From NCBI GenBank assembly GCA_039720395.1, contig CM077824.1, positions 15,061,204-15,125,203 on the forward strand: a DNA stretch of 64,000 nt, written 5' to 3'. Within the stretch, counting starts at the first letter, position 1; each line of letters begins with the position of its first letter. Positions 60,361 to 64,000 of the stretch are shown piece after piece. The stretch comes from Liquidambar formosana (Eukaryota > Streptophyta > Magnoliopsida > Saxifragales > Altingiaceae). Both the position numbers and the translations under genes were made by a program. Below the pieces are notes generated by a model. That model did no database searches, was not told the origin of the DNA, and saw only the letters and a program-made list of their open reading frames with translations.

Positions 60361-60370
60361 TATATAATAG
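60361..60370 (+). promoter_or_regulatory. TATA-like box of the endogenous pararetrovirus
   Basis: TATATAATAG lies about 150 bp upstream of the primer site. It could be the promoter of the full-length RNA. Confidence 0.35.
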
Positions 60371-60513
60371 GATAGTTGTTGGAAATGTTTCTTTCCCGTA
60401 GTGTATAATATTGACTCTAGCTTTCTTTCTTTAGTTTTCGTTCATGTGTTAAAAAAAAAAAAAAAAAAAAAAAATTCCTGAAGTTCCTGTTTCTACTGAG
60501 TGTAGAGTGTTAA

Positions 60514-60525
60514 TGGTATCAGAGC
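60514..60525 (+). other. tRNA-Met primer binding site
   Basis: TGGTATCAGAGC is the exact complement of the 3' end of plant initiator tRNA-Met used by Caulimoviridae (and Copia) for minus-strand priming. Confidence 0.85.
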
Positions 60526-60757
60526 ATCAGTGTTAGGAATTAATAGTTTTTATTATAGTCTGTTTGAGCCTGTTATCAGCTTATTTATTCTTGTTTATTT
60601 GTTAAGTGTTTTAATTGCTAGTTAGTTATTTTGATTTATCTACAAACCTTAAAACAACCTTGAATAGGGAGTACCGAGGCCTTGACTTTGTTGAAAGGTA
60701 GCCAGTTGTGCTTGTGTCCTTTCGTTTGAGTCGGCAACTTTGTAGGAAAACCTAGTC

Positions 60758-61113
60758 ATGGAAGAATTAGGGTGCGTAGGAAAGAAAAATAATCAAACTA
60801 ATGATTATAAACATTTAGCACATGTACAAGATAAAGACGCTAATATAGGCAATATTAGCAGAACATTAAATTATGTTGTAGATAATCTATCTGGTATGTT
60901 TAGTAAATTAGTAAATATTGAGAAAAATCAAGAAAAATATATGATAAAGTTAATATGTTAAGTGAAATCCAGAATATAGACCTAAAGGATGAAACAAAAA
61001 GTTTAATCCAAAGTCTAGAAAATAATCTGAAAAACAATTCAGATAATGTATTAGTACTAAAAGAAGTACTAGTGAAGAAATTCCAAGATTATACTTTGGA
61101 ACATAAATTATGA
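60758..61113 (+). pseudogene. pararetroviral small coiled-coil ORF (virion-associated-like), frameshifted
   Basis: Two frames, 60,758-60,961 and 60,955-61,113, overlap at a TATATG stretch that looks like a 2-bp change. Both have heptad-like patterns rich in Asn, Lys and Leu (VDNLSGMFSKLVNIEK in the first). The total size is near that of virion-associated proteins. The second ends in ATGA, overlapping the start of the next ORF. The function is inferred from size, position and coiled-coil look only. Confidence 0.5.
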
Positions 61114-62633
61114 TGTTTAAAACCGATAAACACCGAAAAGACTTTGAAGCTATCAAAGAAATTTTAGAATATTGGAAAACCCGATATATTAAAGAAGAAA
61201 ATTACGATGAACGTAATAAACTTCTAAAACAGATGCAAGACTTATATTCAGCAAATGAAAAATTAATGACTGAATATAATTATGACTTAGCCCTTCAACT
61301 AGAAGAGTCAAGTGAATCAGATAAAGAATCTGATATAACTTTTATGCCAAACAGTGTTCAAGAAGAAAGTTCAGATGACGAGCCAGAACCAGAAGGTAGA
61401 AAATTTGGCTTATCATCAAGTGATAACAATACTGGAAGTACAAGCAGTACTTCAGTTGATGAAGAAATAATCATTGAAAAAGAAAACAATGATGATAATA
61501 ATAATGACCCTCAAGACTCTAAAAAAAGAAAAGAGATTGAGACGGATGAAGAAGAAAAAATAATTCCTAGAGGTCAAAGGTATAATTTTGAATCACCTAT
61601 ATTTGATGTCTATGATGACATTGATGATGATGACCCAATGCAAATTGAAGATTTAAAACCTTTAAAAGATGAAGGTTCTACATCAGAACCTGCACCTACA
61701 ACAAGCATAAGGACTGATTTAAATAAAATCAATGTCACTACTGGAGGAGTTTATCTCGACTTAAAAAATGTCGAATTTAAAAATTATGATCAAGCTTTAA
61801 GAGAATGGGCACAATCAATGTCTATTGTCATTAATACATATAAAAGTAGTTGGTCTAAAGAAGATTTTAGACTACATCTGTGCAACTCTCCAAGGAGATT
61901 GCTTAAACTTCCTTAGAAGATGGGAAGCCTCTGATGAAGGTAAACATGAAAAAGCTAGTTTACTTAATGAATTTAATTCATTTGATAAAATATTAAATGA
62001 ATTTGCACAAATTCTAAGAAGAGAATTTGTGGAATTAAATTTGAAGAACAGGAGGAAATTTACAATGAGTATATGTTAACAAATGCAGAATATGCAATAT
62101 TTGTGAATTTAAATCCTTTGCAAAATTTTATCAGGAATATTATCATAAACTTAACCCACCAAAAACTGAGTTTTGGTTAAGTCAATTTTTCCATAAGTAC
62201 CCTCACCATGGGATGAACTTTGTAATGATGGATATAAAGAATTCTTGAGTAGTTCTAATGGTGGAAAAGACACGTTAGGAGCAAGAATTCAATATGCTGA
62301 AAGAATTGTAACTAAACATTGCATAACACAAAAAGCTGTTACGCAAGTGAAAAATCAACTTACTGATAAATGTTGTAGCAAAGTAATGCGACAACAATGG
62401 GAATTTGGTTGCAAAAATCAACCCCTTATAAGAAAAGGAGAAAATTTAGAAAATATAAATTTGTCAAATGGACAGGTAAAAAACCTAATCCTAATAAGCA
62501 ATATGTCAGAAAAAGAAAGAATAATAGAAATACTACATTTAGAAGAAAATCTAAATGTAAATGTTATATTTGCAATGAAGAAGGTCATATAGCACCACAA
62601 TGTCCTAAGAAAGGAAAGAGTGGTAACAGATGA
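61110..62633 (+). pseudogene. pararetroviral coat-protein-like ORF with zinc knuckle, frameshifted
   Basis: Opens with ATG at 61,110 overlapping the previous stop. The N-terminal half is acidic (DDIDDDDPMQIED; long Asp/Glu/Ser runs). The centre resembles the caulimovirid capsid core, with WSKEDFRLHL then a frameshift before NFLRRWEAS. A Lys/Arg-rich stretch leads to a CCHC knuckle (C-x2-C-x4-H-x4-C) at 62,562-62,603. At least three frame changes (near 61,890, 62,080-62,240 and 62,390) break it. An acidic N-terminus, basic region and CCHC knuckle in that order define caulimovirid coat proteins, which package the genome. Confidence 0.75.
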
Positions 62634-62869
62634 TAAAATTTCTAGAAGAAAAACAATTAGAAATTTTAGTTGGAGAAGAAGTCTCTGACAATGATTCTAT
62701 AATATATGAGGTTCAATCAGAATCTGAAACTGAAAGTGAAAGTGAAGACGAATCAGACATGATTTTCATGATGTCTGAAAGGAATGAAAATAAAGAAATT
62801 TTTGAAGCTATTCCAAACGAGGAATTACAACTCATAAAATTAGGAGATGTCATAGGTGAGAAGCATTAG
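62630..62869 (+). pseudogene. acidic ORF linked by ATGA overlap to the coat-protein-like ORF
   Basis: Starts with ATG at 62,630 overlapping the TGA of the preceding frame. The 79 codons are rich in Ser/Glu/Asp (SESETESESEDESD). It may be the N-terminal part of the movement-protein-like ORF that follows in degraded form. No own domain is recognised. Confidence 0.45.
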
Positions 62870-63720
62870 ACGAATCTAATTTTGAGAAATTTGATAAAAT
62901 TAAAGAAGTGAAAAAAGAAGAACTTTATCAAATCTCAAAATTTAATATTGGCAAGCTAGATTATTTGAGCAATTTAGTGGAAATACATCTGCTAAAGCTA
63001 CTGAAGATGAAATGGTGGAAATACCACTATTCGATGAAAATAAAATTCGAAGCTTAAACAAAGCATCCAAGATTCGATATATTCTATCGGAATAATTCAA
63101 ATAGAAATTACAGCTCATTTAGAGTAGGATTAGACATCCTATTCTAGTAGTAGTCTTGGATAAAAGATTTGAAGATCCTATTAAAGCACTAATAGGTGGA
63201 ATACAATCAAATCTTGTCTATAGACAAGTTGGTTTAAAATAAAACCAATTATTTTATATCAATTGAAGATCCAAATAGTTGTGACGATAAAAATTATCCA
63301 AACTAAAGGAATTGATATGAAAAAGAATAGTTATAATTTATCAGTTCAGTGGAAGCATCCATGAACTAACAAATTTTACTAAAACTTCAATTAAAGAAAT
63401 TGATAAGAATATGATCGAATTATTCGAACCACGAGTATTCGACTGAATCCAACCAAAATTAATAAATTGGAAAGATTGGAAATACCAAAAAGTTGGTTAA
63501 TAAAAGAATTTACAGAAAATCCTAAGCCAAATTCTATAACCAATAGAATTTCAAGCATCAGGAAATAATCTTTATTTTACTGATAATCGTCGAAATAATA
63601 TAAAAATATTAGACGATGCATCAACATCAACATCTAAAAAGATGAACAAGATGAAAAGGGAAAATCAATTGCTATAAAGAATGTGCAAATACCTATACTT
63701 CCGGTAACTACCTTGAAGAA
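62870..63720 (+). pseudogene. movement-protein-like (30K superfamily) remnant
   Basis: In shifting frames the text contains IGIIQIEITAHL, VVLDKRFEDPIKALIGGI and SNLVYRQVG. These resemble the conserved beta-strand core of caulimovirid movement proteins, which open plasmodesmata. Stops interrupt every frame. The weak conservation makes this a probable, not certain, assignment. Confidence 0.5.
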
Positions 63721-64000
63721 CAAAATCTGTAGTATTTCAACAGATTAAAATTGATGGTAAATATCCGAACAACTAATCTTAGCTACCAACAAGGAAAGAA
63801 AGATATATGTATGTTCTTGGAAATTCAATTTCAAAAACTATAAACCATATGTTTTATCTATCTGTTAGATACGGAGCAACAACCAGTGCTGCTAGGTATA
63901 ATGCATTACCTGAGCATCTATGGATTAAATGAAAAATCCAATAGCTGCAAGAGGTATGATGGTAATGAAACCTTAATTATTCTCAAAGAAAAATGTTACG
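63721..64000 (+). other. pararetroviral sequence continuing past the window edge
   Basis: Codon-like but interrupted text. No protease or RT motif is visible before the end. Confidence 0.4.

Larger units (their letters stand above)
60361..64000 (+). mobile_element. endogenous pararetrovirus (Caulimoviridae-like), partial and degraded
   Basis: In order: a TATA-like box, a tRNA-Met primer site, a short coiled-coil ORF, a coat-protein-like ORF with a CCHC knuckle, an acidic ORF and movement-protein-like sequence. The coat-before-movement order differs from most genera and recalls Cavemovirus/Solendovirus-type organisation (inference). No RT is reached before the window ends. Multiple frameshifts and stops show an old inactive integration. 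Ancient endogenous copies are common in plant genomes. Confidence 0.75.

Noticed and set aside
1..64000. CRISPR array or bacterial operon
   Set aside because: No evenly spaced short direct repeats with unique spacers and no prokaryotic gene organisation; the tandem arrays are satellite-like and the content is plant nuclear.

Overview
The window is AT-rich nuclear DNA of a flowering plant. Evidence for this: an Athila-like Ty3/gypsy retrotransposon, plant-type hAT transposase, two solo LTRs, Pack-type elements carrying pieces of plant genes (SF3B1, UPL7, XRCC4), MITEs, (AT)n microsatellites and an endogenous pararetrovirus. No intact host protein-coding gene could be supported. Almost every recognisable reading frame belongs to a mobile element or to a gene fragment captured by one, and nearly all are broken. 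The species cannot be named from the sequence alone.

Layout. 1-2.3 kb: AT-rich spacer, a probable tRNA-derived SINE and a 658-bp hAT MITE with a perfect 8-bp target duplication. 3-4.8 kb: a repeat family also seen at 26.6-27.7 kb, then an unrecognised broken reading frame. 4.84-7.83 kb: a ~3-kb solo LTR flanked by ATCAC. 8.56-26.47 kb: a minus-strand Athila-like element with two 1.2-kb LTRs, a tRNA-Asp-type primer site, a poly-G polypurine tract, gag, protease, RT, RNase H and integrase. Its RT is split by an 8.2-kb hAT element (13,900-22,091, TSD ATAGGAAT), and the hAT transposase gene is itself split by a 1.4-kb solo LTR (17,016-18,431, TSD GTATA). This is a dated nest: Athila first, then hAT, then the LTR element.

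26.5-34.5 kb: a ~490-bp tandem repeat with TATA boxes, a hAT transposase scrap, a CACTA-like element (28.7-31.9 kb) carrying SF3B1 and UPL7 fragments, and a seemingly identical 532-bp tandem duplication. 35.4-46.1 kb: two large inverted-repeat structures. The first has ~2.3-kb arms around a core with a pararetroviral RT scrap; the second is rearranged. 46-52 kb: mostly non-coding, with a ~20-bp minisatellite at 49.2-50.0 kb. 52.3-60 kb: a family of diverged duplicated segments. One copy holds a 1.2-kb TIR element carrying XRCC4 exon 1, and another holds a 778-bp MITE; the unoccupied paralogous copies serve as empty sites.

60.3-64 kb: the left part of an endogenous Caulimoviridae-like element. 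It shows a TATA-like box, a tRNA-Met primer site, a coiled-coil ORF, a coat-protein-like ORF with a CCHC knuckle and a degraded movement-protein-like region, with ORFs joined by ATGA overlaps. It is broken by frameshifts and stops and runs off the window edge. The most notable theme is repeated capture of host gene pieces by three unrelated transposon types within 20 kb. None of the carried genes looks functional.
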